Assembly (NCBI RefSeq): GCF_037975245.1
Contig: NC_092562.1
Coordinates: 8,659,001 to 8,723,000, forward strand
Direction: 5' to 3'
Length of the DNA: 64,000 nt
From: Apostichopus japonicus
Lineage: Eukaryota > Echinodermata > Holothuroidea > Aspidochirotida > Stichopodidae
In this document: positions 49,516 to 61,621 of the stretch, in pieces
Numbering within the stretch: position 1 is the stretch's first letter
Layout of the letters: every line of letters starts with the position of its first letter
The notes under the pieces: model-generated
Told to the model about the DNA's origin: nothing
What the model saw: only the letters and a program-made list of their open reading frames with translations
Databases searched by the model: none
Program-made: the position numbers and the translations under genes

Positions 49516-50999
49516 TTCCACTACAGTTAGTTGTATGATGATTACTGTCAACCTCCATGTGGATTGTTCTTTAAGGTTTGTAATTTTGAAAGCAAAGGAG
49601 ACAATAATTTTAAACAAGTCACTGAATACCATATAAATTCATTCTGTTTCATGTGTACACATGAACATTCCAATGAGCTACAATGAAACGATACAATAAC
49701 TGCTGATATGATACAAAGTGATCAGTTATATGTACAGACATGTTAAATATAGAAATATCATTATTACATCACCACACACTTCAGTTATATGAAAAGTGTG
49801 GACTTACGACTTATGTACTAGTTCTGCGAAACTTTGACATGACAGGTTTAGTATCGGTTTTCGTAGGCATACTGGTATTGAAAGTTTCCAATTACCGCCA
49901 GGTTGCCTTACCAATACTGTTAACCTTGACCTTCAGTGACACAGCCCCCTCATAGCTGCCTCCTATGTGTCTTTTAATGACACAGCCCCCCATAGCCTAC
50001 TCCTATGTGTTCGTTTGAAGCATTATAGTCATTGACCTAGTCAACGAAACTCATTGAGAACGGAAAGCAGGCATAAGACATGAATCTACCCGGAAGGAAA
50101 CCAAACTGGGTTTCCACTCTGCAGGTATGTCACAATTAGACTCTTGCTTTGACAGGGTGCTTCATGCTCCTCATGTTATACTCCCCCACAAGGTTCTTCC
50201 TTTAGTTTCTTTATTGCCAGCTACCACTTGAGAACATTGTTAATGTGCAGCTGAATTATTAACACAATCACAATTGCTGCCGAGAGATCTCAAGAACATT
50301 CCCTTTCTCCAAAGAAAAAGAGTAGCGAGAGCTGGCGATATTCTTCGCAGCAAAGTGAGCAAAGTGACCCTGAATTATTGCTGAACCCTGTAAATTCCAT
50401 CTGTAGAAAGCTGAGTTAATAGCTCATGCTACAGTAAGCTGTTTGGTACAGTAACAGAAATCTTCACTCAACCTTTATTCTTGTTATATGCTTTGTAACT
50501 CAAGCAGGCTTTGGTTTAACAAATTTTGTTACTCGACCCAAAAAAATTGACGAAATTTATCCTGAGGGTAGACTGAAGCGTAATGAATAAATCATTAAGT
50601 AGTGTGTGACTTACAGATTCAGAAGATTGTCCTTGACTCCAGCAGAAAGTGAAATTCTCAGGGTCTAGCTAGCAAAAAATTCATTTCTTTTTCAATTCAA
50701 AGAAATAAAACTCTGTAAAATTGGGAGTTACAACTAGAAAGAATATTTAATCCCTAGCGTTCTGTTTATTGTAAAGAAAAAAAGAATGGACGAAGGAGAA
50801 GGAGAACTGTTCAAAGCCAAAAACAGGAAATGAAAAGAACAAAAAACAAGGGGCTATACCATTACTTTATATGAGATAAATAACAAACACGAAGCAACTC
50901 ATTTGATGACTATAAATAAGGTAAAAAATCCAATGTATCCGGGCAATTTCTGTAAGATTTACTATCAACTACGAAAACGCATGTGTAGACACTTTGGAT

Positions 51000-51150
51000 G
51001 GTAGAATGAGAAGGAAGGGCAAGGACCGGAGGAGCCGGTCGCTGAGGGTGCACAGTGTTAAAAGATTACCAGGGCATACTAGACACGGTAGAATGAGGTG
51101 CTAAGGTTGTGGGGAGACAGGTAAGCGAGGAGCAAAGTAAATAAGGCATT
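51000..51150 (+). mobile_element. DIRS terminal-repeat fragment
   Basis: In reverse complement this matches the terminal repeat of the DIRS-like element at 61.6 kb: CGCTTACCTGTCTCCCCACA, ACCTTAGCACCTCATTCTAC, CCTGGTAA, AACACTGTG and the GACCGG...CCGGTCC region. Its outer end (GCTCCTCGCTTACC, preceded by TTTACTTT) resembles the second half of that element's internal complementary region. It therefore derives from the opposite terminus, inserted in the reverse sense. It lies 64 bp from an EIF2B3 exon. Confidence 0.8.
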
Positions 51151-51213
51151 TATAAGCTTCAAATATCAAGAAATGGGGGTATGCAGCTTAATATTAGTCT
51201 AAGACTAATTTAC

Positions 51214-51407
51214 CTGTCGGTTGGCTTCACAGTAAGCAGCGATCGTATTTGCTCGGATACAAAAGCCTCCTTGAGATATGAACGCATAGCAACCAATTTT
51301 GTCGTCTTCACAATTTTTCTCTTCCAAATAGTGACTGGGGGCCCTCCAGCTGGATAACCTGTTGACTACTTTACGCAACTCGTCTACCTTTGTGAAACTG
51401 TAGATAT
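51214..51407 (-). CDS. EIF2B3: eIF2B gamma subunit, inter-domain exon (partial gene, 5' part outside window)
   Basis: The acceptor TTCTCTTTACAG precedes 51407 and the donor GTAAAT follows 51214. The first two bases complete a codon begun in an exon not found here (phase 1; GAT, Asp, if the missing base is G). The 64 full codons start IYSFTKVDELRKVVNRLSSW and end IRANTIAAYCEANRQ. The IYSF, cysteine-containing YAFI and YCEANRQ segments match the gamma-subunit region between its nucleotidyltransferase-like N-terminal half and the beta-helix. It leaves in phase 0 into the linker exon. The five exons together encode 184 aa. Confidence 0.9.
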
Positions 51408-51739
51408 CTGTAAAGAGAACAAATAAAAGGAAACAAGTTTATAAAAGCGGAAACTGTTTCCTAAGGTTACTGAAACTCTGGAGTCAAGCGAATTAGAAAA
51501 TATCTTCGTAAAAATGGTGAAAATACTGTCACCATTGACACACAATCTGGCAAGCAATACCAGGTTGAGAACTGTCAATATTCTACAGTGTATATATAAC
51601 AGGGCCAGATGAACCAGTAGTAAGTAGACAGCTTTCTACTGATTAGATGCAAAGTTATAAAGTGATAAATTTGTGCGGGCTGAAGATTGCTGCACAACTA
51701 TACAAAAACGAGACCGACAACAAATTTATGCAAAACTAC

Positions 51740-52280
51740 TTGTACAGATCAAAATCTCTGTTCTCCATTGGCAAGCCAAATGTCCAATAATTAGATATTC
51801 CAGGCATTTGGTTCGAAAGACCAGGTTCAGTGACCCATAAAGCTGGAATACCTACTGATAATCCAAGTTTCCGACCGAATAATTCAGCTTTTTCGCTCAG
51901 GTATCCAGATTTTATTGGCGATAAACTTGGATTCTTAATTGATAACCCTGGGTTATCAGTCAAAGATATTGGTTGAAAATCTTGGATCATTGTCAAAACT
52001 TGGATGATTAGATGATTGGCCGAGTTTAACTTTGATTTTTTCAAATATCTGTCATAGATCTAGGATTTTTGCTGATAATGCAGGTTTATCTATCATCTGA
52101 TAAACCATGACCTTCAGAGGATACTAGAAGTTCATTGACAACAATCCATGTTTTTCAATGATAATTCAGGTTTTTCAACTGGTAACTCAGGTTTTTTACT
52201 GATTATGCAAGACTTTTAACCAATGATCCAGGTTTATTGTTGAAAAACATGGATTATTGGTTGAAAACATGGATTATCAA
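51740..52280. repeat. Degenerate GATAATCCAGGTTTT repeat
   Basis: Words such as TGATAATCCAAGTTT, TGATAACCCTGGGTTATCAG, TGATAATTCAGGTTTTTCA and GGTTGAAAACATGGATTAT recur at about 25-30 bp spacing, strongly diverged. It is probably an old minisatellite; the open minus-strand frame over it is incidental. Confidence 0.6.
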
Positions 52281-52319
52281 GCAAGCGACAATGCTGGATT
52301 ATTGTTAATACAAATTAAA

Positions 52320-52640
52320 AATTCATTAATCATTCACTTTTGGAGTGACAGTGTTTTGCAAGGTCTTTAGACATTGAATTCTGTTAACCTCACATGACCT
52401 TTGACCTGCAGAGAAAGCAGGGTTATTGTACCGACTAGAGCCATATGCAAGAATGAACTTCATCCAGCCTTTACGTTTAGAATTATCGTGTATGACCTTT
52501 GACCCCACAGAAAAACAATAGGGTCCTCGAACTCACCATAGATACATATGGAGCTATATGCAAAAGTATGAAGTCCATCCAACTCTTGATACAGTATTTA
52601 GAGTTACAGTATTGTGCTTCTAACACAAGCTAAACAGCTT
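52320..52640. repeat. TGACCT-repeat family, dispersed units
   Basis: About two units related to 34985-35760. They include CTTTTGGAGTGACAGTG, AACCTCACATGACCTTTGAC, CAATAGGGTCCTCG and GAAGTCCATCCAACTCTTGA. Further diverged units lie at 52800-52930. Confidence 0.65.
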
Positions 52641-54004
52641 GAAGTTTCCGACCATTGCTAACTTGCTTCACTAACCATAACTAACTCGGGAGTTCCTGCT
52701 TGCAGGAAGATCTAAAATACATACAAATATAACTTCAAGTGATAGTAGTTCTTGCAATAGTGTGACCTACAAAACAAGCATAATATTCATCCTGCATGCG
52801 TTTTCATTTTTCAGTTACCATCTTAGGTTTCAGAGTGAGACCTCTGTCGACCTCTCAGATAACAAAAGGTTTTTGATCTCACTAAGGTGGACCCACATAC
52901 AAAACACTGAACTGCATCCAATGTGTCTTTCTATGTAGTGTTTACTAACTGTAGTTAGTTGTTTACAAAGTGAACAGTTATTGGATGATGTACTTGTACT
53001 TTATCTATTGATGACATGAGATTTTATTGACTTGCTGCAACAGTTTACTAACTATAGCAACAGTTTACTAACTATAGCAAACAGACATAACTAATGGAAT
53101 ATAAATCATGTTATCTCCTGTAATAGGTTGTTGTTACAAATTTGTCAGATAAATATTGAAAAATAGCTGGCTTCCAAACTAAAATAGTACAAACAGGCCA
53201 CCCTGGGAAGGCGGCACCATTTGAAATCATCAATATCACTTTGTGAATGTTGATGTGCTAGCATGATAGATATAAGAGTGTAGACAGAGAACCACCCATT
53301 AATTTCATATTTTTTAACGATTGGCATTGCAGCCATTATATGGGTTCACAGACAGTACACAGTAACACACATATTCATCATAAGTGGGCACAGAAGAGCT
53401 GTATCTTAAATACTACAGTAAGTTCACTGAAAGGACAGCATATTAAAACAGTGTTATAATGGACAAGTTGTAACTTGTATATTGTGACCATAATACAAGA
53501 TTTCCAACCAGTTTGTATAAAGGTGATTCACCACCACAAAAAAAAAAAAAAAAAATCAATATTGTACTGCATCACAAATGCCAGGCAAAAAATATATACA
53601 CAATTTGTAAAAACAGTAAACAAATATTGGCCCCAATAGTAAAATTGGCCAGTGGCAACTTGCCAGATACAAATTATGATGCTGGGCAACTACAATTCAA
53701 TCGCAAACAATGTCAGCACATCTAGAAATGAACAAGAACTGCGAGATTACTTAACAAGATATTGCACACATGTACATCTGTGGGCCTAGATACACAGAGC
53801 ATTGATAATAAAAACAACTGTGAATACATACTGTAGCATACATACATGTAACAAAGTATTGCACAAGGCCTGCCTAAATCAGGTACCATTAATGTAAAGA
53901 AATAGCAATACGTAAGTAGTAGGTACAGTATAATGGACAGGATAAGAGTCGGATGGAGGGGGGGGTGGGGGTACACTGGGCCCCTCTATCCAAAGGGGAA
54001 ATGG

Positions 54005-54300
54005 GTCGGATCAGGAAAGATACATATGTTGTTCCCAATGATTATCAACATCTGGAACATTTCCTACTTATTTCGTATAAATTAATTATTTAAATGCAAA
54101 AGTGACTTTCACAACTGCAACATCCATCTTGCTGTAAGAGATCAATCCACAGGGAAAATGAATCGGAACAGAGATCATACAGATGCACGTTATCTGGGGT
54201 TTTCCCAAATTATTATCCAAAATCTGGAATGTTTTCTACTTATTTGGTTTTAATTTAATTGCAAAAGTGACTTTCACTATCATAATGTCCATCCAGCATC
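54005..54300. repeat. Tandem duplication of about 178 bp
   Basis: The segment TTTCCTACTTATTTCGTATA ... GCAAAAGTGACTTTCAC ... ACATCCATC occurs twice (around 54058-54130 and 54230-54297) with moderate divergence and shared CCCAA-TTATTATC-type leaders. Confidence 0.65.
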
Positions 54301-54599
54301 GTTGACTGTGCAGTTAAATGAGACCAACAAAGCCGTGATTAGCCAAGTCATGGGGAGGAGGGCATATAATAAATGTCCCAATCAAGATTGCCTCATGAGA
54401 AAGATGGGTGGTTTTAATCTAAAAATATCCTGTGTATTACATCCCGCTTCAGTTAGAGAGTGGAAACCTATTGTTAACATTTTTCATATGTCTCAGCATT
54501 GAAATGAAATCCTGATTTCACCCTCATCATACCCATACCGCTCTGTGAAGGCTCAAATTAATTGTCACCAAATAAACAAAAAAATCAAGGTTCTCCAGA

Positions 54600-54770
54600 G
54601 AAATGCTAAGAAATGACATATATATTGCTTTATACCATGTATGAAGTTCATCCAATCATTACTTTTGAAGTTATCATGTTTTAAAAAGGTTTTCAGACTT
54701 TTACCTCTAGTGACCTACCACAGACTTTGACCTCTATTGACCTCAAACAGACTTTGACAGAAGCAGATAA
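54600..54770. repeat. TGACCT-repeat family, single unit
   Basis: Contains CATGTATGAAGTTCATCC, TTACTTTTGAAGTTATCATG, TTTCAGACTTTTACCTCTAG and TTTGACCTCTATTGACCTC in the same order as the 34985-35760 array. Confidence 0.65.
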
Positions 54771-55864
54771 CAATACGGTTCTCCCTATGCTGCATCAGCC
54801 ACATACAGTATTTATGTACAAAGTTGAACCACCATGTACTGTTTGAGTTTATGTAGTTATAATCCAAGGTATCACGCACACACTCGCCCACACGCACACT
54901 TACACATGTGCACAAATATGCCATTACCATTGGTCCATTGCTAATATTCCTTTTTCTTTTTATCGCAGAGATTTTATGCATGCAAACAGATCTAATAATA
55001 CTTTTGCTATATAGAGATATTCTTTCTAAAATTAGTTTAGGCAGCTTTTCCAGATGAGTTGATTAGCTTAAATGTTCTGTCACTCATTTTCTGCAAACCA
55101 TTGTTGTATTGATGGCAACTTGTTTGAACTATAGTGATTACATAATTATTATTGTGTGAAGATAACGATGAGTGCACTTACTAATTAAAAAACAATGAGC
55201 AGACTTATCAGAACTATGTATTGTTTCTATGGTTCGTTATCATCGATATAAAACCACACATCTCAAAACTAAATAGTTGGGATTCTTGCAAACTTAGCAT
55301 GCTTACATGTCTCTTTTCTGTATCATACCTTCCTATCTAACAGATCTACAATTGTACTACATTGTTGTCTACAATTACTTGGTTTAAATCTGATAATAGC
55401 TAAATATAAAACCCATATACTATTTTTAAAAATTGCAAGAAATGTAATCATGAATTGGGCCAACAACATATACGTACTGTTTTATCAGTAACAACTAAAG
55501 ACAGTGTTGTTATGTTCAAATACTTATTTGGCTACCTGGCTGCTAAAATCTGCCTAAAAACCCTTCTAGTTGAAAAGGATACTTATCAAACTGTTAGACA
55601 CAGTGAAGAGAAATTTGAAACCAATTGGTGAACACCAATCCAAATGAATCAGGATGAACAGCAAAATAAAAAAAACAGAAAACGAAAATGTTTAGTGGTT
55701 CCTATGTCTAAACATTTTCATAGTGTGGTAGGCCATACATGGTTATATAATATGCATGAACTTGTGCACACCAAACTGAAGGAGATTATCTATTTACTAA
55801 TGCAGTAAAAAATGAAGGAAGGTAGCAGAAATAGTCTATTTAGTGACATAGTACAAAATATGTG

Positions 55865-56455
55865 CCTAAATGGTCCCAAAATATATCTGGCCCAAACAAA
55901 CTGACTCCAAAATATATTGGCCCTCACAAACTGAACCCCCCAAAATGTGCACCAAAATGGGCCCAAAAATATTGGGCACACTAATATTGGGCACACAAAT
56001 CCAGGACCAAAGAATGTGTCCCAAAAATGCATTTGAGGTGGAAATAAAATTTGGGCCCATCCAGCCTAAAAATGCACCCAAATTTTGTTTGGGCCCAGAC
56101 ATTCCCAAAATATTTGCTGGTATGCAATCAGATTTATGGTCCTTGGAGTTATTGCACTTTTAAACTTTTGACCCTTTCCCCAAAATTGGGCTCAATAAAA
56201 TTGTATGCCTAAATGGTCCCAAAAATATTTGGCGCAGCAAAACAATCTGGCTCAAAAATATATCTGTTTCCCAAATATTGAACCCCAAGAAATGTGGATC
56301 CATATGGTCTTAAAAATATTGGGCCCCACAAATTTGGGCCCAATGAAAGTGTCTCAAAATGCATTTGAGGTGGAAATAAAATTTGGGTCCACCAGGCCCA
56401 AAAATGTGCCCAGCATATTTTGGGGCTCAGATGGTCCCAAAAAATGTTGGCTTGA
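55865..56455. repeat. Tandem pair of CCCAAAAATATTGGG-rich units
   Basis: Two units start with CCTAAATGGTCCCAAAA (55865 and 56208) and share AATGCATTTGAGGTGGAAAT, AAAATTTGGG and a TGGTCCCAAAA/ATTCCCAAAATATT end. Within each unit CCCAAAAATATTGGG-type words recur in both orientations. ORFs through it in both directions are by-products of this composition. Confidence 0.75.
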
Positions 56456-58610
56456 TTGTTGTTGCTAAGAGCATGTACATAATATGTAACTACATCACTA
56501 TACCAAGTATAAACTAAATCAAACATACTGTTGCAGAGATATTGACATTTTAAGAAATTTCACCATTGAGCCCCGCCCACTAATTAATATGCGCGATAGC
56601 CCAACCACAAAAAGTACAGAACATCTACTGACCCTGACATATATACCAAGTATGACATTAATCATATATTTCCTTCTCGGGATACCATGTTTACAAGCTA
56701 TGAAGTCACATACACACACTAACTTGACTGACTGCATTGGTTCCGATGGATGCAAAGCATCAGACCAAAAATGTTACCAGTTCGCTCAGGCACAATATAT
56801 TGAGAATGCTAAGATTGTGGGGAGACAGTTAAGACGCGAAGTATGCCACAAGATGGTCATGTACATGCTGAGTTCTCCCATGGCAATGTTTACATGCATA
56901 TTGTTAGTATCATGCAGGGACTAAACTTCATGCACTATTCTTTCCACAGCAATAGCTTCAAAGAAACTTCAAAGAGTATATTATTACCTTTTAAACTCGA
57001 AACTCTTCCAAGCATCTTGTATGATAAGTGAGAGAACAAGGCTACAACATCCCATAAATGAAAGATGGTGACTTGGCCATAAAAATCAACCCACATTGTC
57101 TGCAGAAATTAGGATTCACGTAAGCAAGTAGGAAAATGCCCAAGATGGTATTTTAGGATGTCTATCGAAACTCCAGAAAAGTCACTCCAGATGAAATTAA
57201 AAGCAGCCGAGCATAAAACTATACCATTGCAAATGGGGTTGGCATTGCATGGGGGGTACATTAGGGACTGCACATTATTGATTGTCAACAATTAATGCTT
57301 AAGATCTGCACTGAGTAGCTTACATCATCATCAATTTGCCATTCAAAGAAGAGCATTCCATTTTAACGGTAAATATCGTGGAGACAGGAATAGCAATGTT
57401 ACATGTGCACACAATATTTTCTTAGCTTGGACTAATGGACTACATTAAAACTAAAATTCTGCATAAACTCATCCAAGTTTAAGGATCTCATAGAAGAGGA
57501 AGTTTGGTTTAAAAATGTTTTCTTGCAGTGCAGTGTAGTTCCAAAGTGCCCTGCCTTGACCGATTTACAATAAAATCACTTAATTTAAAGTAGAACGATA
57601 GTGACAGAAAAAAAATCTCTCATTTTCAAATATAATGTAGTTTATATGTTACCAAGCAACATATTTTTTTAATTTTCCAAATAGCACACCGGAAAGTTAT
57701 AAAAAAGGGAATTAAAACATCGTTTTTTCGCCTCCGTAATTTAGGAATTTTCAAACACTGCAACGACCTTGAACATCCCTCAGGTCAGTGAATGACGTCA
57801 CTGTGATGATCTTTTCTGTTGTGAACTGTTCAGTACGGAGCTGTGCGTGCATTTCGTGTCAGCATAACTGTTATTTTCCGGCGTAATGTTCAAGACATAA
57901 ATAGATAATGAATATCATAGTGTTTCTTGATTTCTTCACCACGTGTTTACAAGTTTTTTTTTACGAAATTTGCGGCGATTTCGCAACGATTTCCCAATAT
58001 CTGAAGAGGTAACTCGCAAGCTGACCCAAAGTAACGTAAATCTCAAGATCACGTTTTTGGCGGGTTTTATACAGAGTGATGTATGAATGTGCTCACTTAC
58101 CAGTCAAACTGGCACAATAACAATAGTGATAATAGTCTCAAACGTAGATTAGTATAACATCCGAAAGAAAATCCAAAGTTCTAAACAAAGTAGATTCGCT
58201 TGTATGCACTAGGCCTACTGTAAAACATAAACGTTCCTTGTTCCGTGTGTCATTAAATCCAACAGAAATGTTTCATTGAGCTTGAAATACAACCGCATTT
58301 GAACTCAATCGAGTTGTTAGTCTAGCTCGAACAATTTTCTCACTACATGCAATGCCTATTGCGTTTATTCACATGCATGCCTCGTGGTTTGGGCTTCAGG
58401 AGGAATCGTATTCTAGCCCAACTTCACGTAGGTCCGCAAACGGTACTTTCACACTGTGCAAACATAAGTGACAGTGTGCGCTACCGTAAGTAATACTTAC
58501 ACGATGTTTTGTTTCGCTCACACATTTCCTATTCGTATTACATTTAAAGTGGTTTGGAGGGTATGAACACATCTCTGCCCAAAAAAATCTGCCTAAGCGA
58601 CGTCCATGCC

Positions 58611-58798
58611 CCAATTGAAATTTGCACGTGGATTCTCTCCTCACATAGTTATTAGGTTGTTCACGTCTGACATGTCTTCCAGTTCCAACACTTACTGTTG
58701 CATTTATCGGGATATATATAAATAATGCGGCATAAAAGCATCAATCTTTCAAACTTTTATTACTTTAGTGACCTTGCCACATGCAAATTTCAATTGGG
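58611..58798. repeat. Inverted repeat with AAATTTCAATTGGG arms
   Basis: CCAATTGAAATTTGCACGTG at 58611 onward is inverted at 58777-58798 (CCACATGCAAATTTCAATTG), with one mismatch and a spacer of about 145 bp. It may be a small palindromic element. It accounts for similar peptides appearing on opposite strands. Confidence 0.55.
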
Positions 58799-60490
58799 CC
58801 CGAGAATCATCTTCTGTGAAGTGGGCAGAACAAACTTTCACATTCTTGCCATGAGAAACTCCTGGTGCGATGAAGTCTTTCCTGGTTCTCCTCACAAATC
58901 GTATCCAGAGTTTCCGATATCTCTCACTACTTTTTCCGCTTGGAAAATTGAAAAAAACTTATTGTAGAGTCCACATTCGTTCTGTTGCATCCCCCTACAA
59001 CGCAATTTCTTGGATTTTGCTAGTGGTTTACATTGTTTGTCGAGTCCAATATAGAGTAGGTTGCAACTAAACTTACACACTAAGTGCACACTGCTGAAGT
59101 ACACTCACGTTGTTATCATCATAATGACGTCACATGTCACTGTAGATCACGTGATCATCATATCTCTTTTCGCGAAAAGCCCAATTTTTGTTTAAAAAAT
59201 CAACGAGTTTAGGAATTTTTTTTAAGCCTTTCCCAACATCGGATTGACTTGAATTTTCACATGTGTAAAATGGAAACCAACTAGAATACTCTTGAATAAA
59301 ATCGTATTTTTTCGTCGATGGTGAAAAATCACTATCGTTCATCTTTAAAGCTCAAGCCTAATAGAGTACTGAGTCTGGGATGATCAACTGATCAACGTAT
59401 ATCAAAAAAATATGGTCAGGGTTGGCTTGATGATGAGTGAAAAAAGAGGCATTTTTTAGCTGTGGTAACATTTGACTGTACATACATACAGTAAATAACC
59501 CATGTAGAAGTTTCATAAGCAAACTTTATAAATATAAACAGGCTTGTAAGTACCTTGATAAAATCTTAAAAGACCCCCTTGATATTTCTTGCTATAAAGC
59601 ATAGGTTGGAAAATTTATGCTTTCTGTAGTCACCTCAGCCTGCAGTCTGACTAACAAAAATAAACTATGTCACCACCGAGTTTTCACTGAATGCACAAAG
59701 CTCAAAGACACCTTGATCCTTGGAGTAGCCAGAATTGTGTTTTAATCTAAAAGCTTCGGATATATCTGGATGTAAATCTTTGGATTAGATTTACAACAAG
59801 ACAACGTGCAATCTAGGAAGGTGTAAACCAAGGAGGCAAATCAGTTATACCCAGGTTTTTTTTAGTACATACTGGATATAAATACACTCTATAGCATGTG
59901 TGTCTCAGTTCATGATCTCTCTACAAGACAAGTACTGAATATCGATTCATTGCCTGAAAGTTTCCAACGTTCAACAACAAGCATTTTACTGAGTTAACAC
60001 CAAACTGCTTTGTTTGGGTATTTTACAAGTGACTTACCTGTCTTGACTCTACTATTGCACAATAAATCTACCTAGCCTTATAACTGGTAACATTTTAGCA
60101 CTACATCCACACCCCCTTGACCCACCACCCATGGGGGGGGTCATCACCGATTATTTATTAGGCTAGTCACTGTAGATGGAAAGGTGCAATATATATAGAG
60201 TCCGGACAGGTGTGAGAGGAGCACAGTAAAGCAAACATACATAAAATAGAACTCATTTATAAAGCAAGAAAATGGTCTGTAAAATTATACCCAAATTGGC
60301 CGATACACAAAATATTAATTCTAGCCTTTGCTATGCAATGATTTGACAATGCAGTGGCTAAACAAAAATATCTGTCCAAGAAATAGAAAATCTTTGATCT
60401 AAACTAGTCTCTCAAAGAATGTTTGAATCAGGATTCTCCCTTATGACCACTGATATCATTTAATGTCCAAAATCCCTTACTGGGCCATTG

Positions 60491-60806
60491 TGAGAGCGTG
60501 GTGGCCAATTGGCTAAGGCGTCGGACTCGTGATCCAAGGATTGCTGGTTCGATTCCTGCCTAGTTCATTACGTTGTGTCCTTGGGCAAGATGCTTTATCT
60601 CACTTGCCTCTGGCCACCCAGGGGTTAAATGGGTACCTGTGAGGTAACTTGTCATTGGGCGCAGTATATAACTGCTGCCGCCTGGAGAGATTGTCTCTGG
60701 GACAGGTTATCATTGAGCAGGGATAATATAACCTGTAAGCGCTGTGATATGGTTTACCATGAATAGCGTAGCTAAATGCCTAATATTATTATTATTATTA
60801 TTATTG
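60491..60806 (+). mobile_element. tRNA-derived SINE with (ATT)n tail
   Basis: The head (about 60494-60565) has a pol III A box TGGCCAATTGGCTAAGGCG, the anticodon-loop region GACTCGTGATCC and a B box GGTTCGATTCC. It is followed by TGTCCTTGGGCAAGATGCTT, a CTGCCGCCTGGAGAG segment, TGTAAGCGCTGTGATATGG and a tail of seven ATT units. The tail arrangement is like SINEs mobilised by L2/CR1-type LINEs. The cloverleaf is imperfect, so it is not a functional tRNA. Confidence 0.82.
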
Positions 60807-61621
60807 TCCTGTTATTCATGTGTATGCATACTTCCAGGGTATAATTTATCTGCAATCTCTGGTATATTAATATACAAGATGGTCAAAATTTGATATAACA
60901 AGTCCAAAGGTGTCAGCAGTTTTTCACACAGTAGTATTGAATCAATAGGAGACAAATTTCAGAGACTTCAATCTGCTACACAAAATTTGAATATTTAAAT
61001 ATTTCCCTGACTTTTATCCAATTACCACCTGATGATTTCTGCCAACTTTGGTCAAAGTTGGATGAAAATCCTATCAGAAATATCCACGTGCTAATTTTTG
61101 ATAACATTGCATCCCTTTCAATAATCGTGTATGGTCTCTGACCTCTAAATCACCGCTGGAGTTACTCTTTAACCGATGGACAATGACTGTGGACAACTTT
61201 CATCCAGAATACTTTCATGGATCAAATGTAAGTCATTTCTTGTTTGGACCAACTTGACCGACTATGATGATATACATCTTTACTCAGGTGGATAGGAAGC
61301 TTCCAAAAAGTGGGGGCAGTGGGGCACAACATCAGAGGGGCACTTTCTCATTCCACAACCACCATTCGTTATGCTATAATTCGATACACACCAGGCATAT
61401 CACTTAAATATATATGATGTGTTAGTATGGTATCAATACTATTATGGTGAGCTGCAACATTGATTTTTTATATATTGAGATTGTTTATTGTTAACCGTGC
61501 TACAAAAAGATATGGGATGCCGTTTTAAAAATAGCATGTACAGACTAAAAATAAATTATTAAACTAAAATATTAAAATTAACAAAGGCTTAAGATATCAA
61601 AAAGACAGTTCTTCATCGAAG

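Larger units (their letters stand above)
42843..51213 (-). other. 8.4-kb EIF2B3 intron loaded with repeats
   Basis: A phase-0 intron with donor GTAAAT at 51213. It contains a TA tract, the giant foldback element, a 36-bp and an 81/86-bp minisatellite, and a DIRS terminal fragment. Stretches at 43200-43790, 46180-46465, 47470-48690 and 49520-50990 show nothing recognisable. Confidence 0.75.
51408..61621 (-). other. Presumed EIF2B3 upstream intron
   Basis: I searched this interval for the conserved N-terminal gamma-subunit signatures (the GGGSRM-type loop, PKPLLPVGNKPL, the MGTADSLR-like motif, CDLITD) in minus-strand reading and found none. The interval holds degenerate repeats, a SINE, and 52650-53940, 54780-55860, 56930-58600 and 58810-60480 where nothing is recognisable. 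A TGACGTCA (CRE-like) site occurs near 57793-57800, without other promoter evidence. Confidence 0.55.

Noticed and set aside
56589-56924. 111-aa plus-strand ORF with several cysteines
   Set aside because: It runs across a decayed DIRS-end match (56815-56834) and has no family resemblance; chance is likelier than a gene.
60105-60145. Minus-strand MGGGSRG-like peptide resembling the eIF2B gamma N-terminal loop
   Set aside because: It arises from a G/C homopolymer, has no continuing frame similarity and lacks usable splice borders.
60491-60566. A functional tRNA gene
   Set aside because: The A and B boxes are good, but the anticodon and acceptor stems mispair and the sequence continues into a SINE body with an ATT tail.
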